Part shown: one piece after another, positions 21,062 through 21,090 of the stretch
How positions within the stretch are numbered: position 1 is the first letter of the stretch
Layout: every line of letters begins with the position of its first letter
Source: UBA2402 sp044371005
GTDB lineage: Bacteria; Planctomycetota; Phycisphaerae; Phycisphaerales; UBA1924
Assembly (NCBI GenBank): GCA_044371005.1
Contig: JBILUL010000079.1
Location: 1 to 21,090 of the forward strand
Direction: 5' to 3'
DNA: 21,090 nucleotides
Notes under the pieces: generated by a model
Told to the model about the DNA's origin: nothing
The model's input: only the letters and a program-made list of their open reading frames with translations
Database searches by the model: none
Translations under genes and position numbers: made by a program

Positions 21062-21090
21062 GTCATTGAGCATGGCAGATGCAACTCAGC

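Larger units (their letters stand above)
20781..21090. other. Intergenic end of the window
   Basis: About 310 bp after the giant gene with two hairpins (20814-20848 and 21034-21061) and no convincing gene. A 61-codon leftward frame (21084-20899) crosses the leftward terminator and has no family features. A short leftward frame near 21007-20927 looks protein-like for about 26 codons (VNQFMAAPTMNGTPPMVRTA) but starts only with GTG and stays unassigned. Confidence 0.5.

Noticed and set aside
20899..21084. A 61-codon leftward frame at the right end
   Set aside because: It runs through a strong leftward terminator stem and has a His/Arg/Gly-rich translation without features.
1..21090. Insertion sequences, integrases or prophage genes
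   Set aside because: No transposase, integrase or phage motifs and no terminal inverted repeats with target duplications were seen; nothing suggests the giant gene is in a mobile element.

Overview
The window is high-GC bacterial DNA and reads as a planctomycete, most likely of the Phycisphaerae type. This is inferred from family content; no 16S rRNA is present. The pointers are an ECF sigma factor of the planctomycete-expanded TIGR02999 kind (TLQPTALVHEAYLRI motif) translationally coupled to a transmembrane Ser/Thr kinase with TPRs, a DUF3553 protein, a small coiled-coil protein, and a 4335-residue repeat protein whose N-terminus carries a variant of the planctomycete LEPR-type motif.

Left part (1-4200), housekeeping and small genes. 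The minus strand carries rpoZ followed by coaBC, which runs off the left edge. A terminator-like hairpin plus T5 lies inside the first codons of coaBC. A roughly 530-bp divergent spacer separates this pair from a rightward series: a DUF3553 protein, a 96-residue coiled-coil protein, and a stand-alone response-regulator receiver domain whose start codons sit in an RNA hairpin. A strong intrinsic terminator ends that series and abuts the 3' end of a leftward SAM methyltransferase gene with an N-terminal zinc ribbon. A tRNA with a CAU anticodon, probably tRNA-Ile2, lies between the methyltransferase and the kinase gene.

Middle part (4197-7772), a regulatory operon. On the minus strand an ECF sigma factor gene overlaps the start of a Ser/Thr kinase gene by one base (TGATG). 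The kinase has an intact catalytic core, one transmembrane segment and a long TPR region. A C9 homopolymer lies inside the kinase-domain coding sequence. The 277-bp spacer between sigma gene and giant gene holds a 13-bp palindrome and a 9-bp direct repeat.

Right part (7773-21090). One rightward gene of 13 kb fills most of it and encodes a probable cell-surface or exported giant protein. It has a LEPR-like N-terminus without a visible Sec signal peptide, a GGGDDT calcium-binding-like stretch, thousands of residues of two distinct Gly/Ala-rich repeat families with periods of about 52-63 residues, two helical inserts, a filamentous-hemagglutinin-like region, a second GGGDDT stretch and a C-terminal PPC-like beta-sandwich. 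A perfect 12-bp hairpin follows it. The last 300 bp hold no convincing gene and end in a leftward terminator belonging to a gene beyond the window.

The most interesting hypothesis is that the divergent ECF sigma/kinase pair is a dedicated control circuit for the giant surface protein. Gene order and spacing suggest this, but nothing in the sequence proves it.
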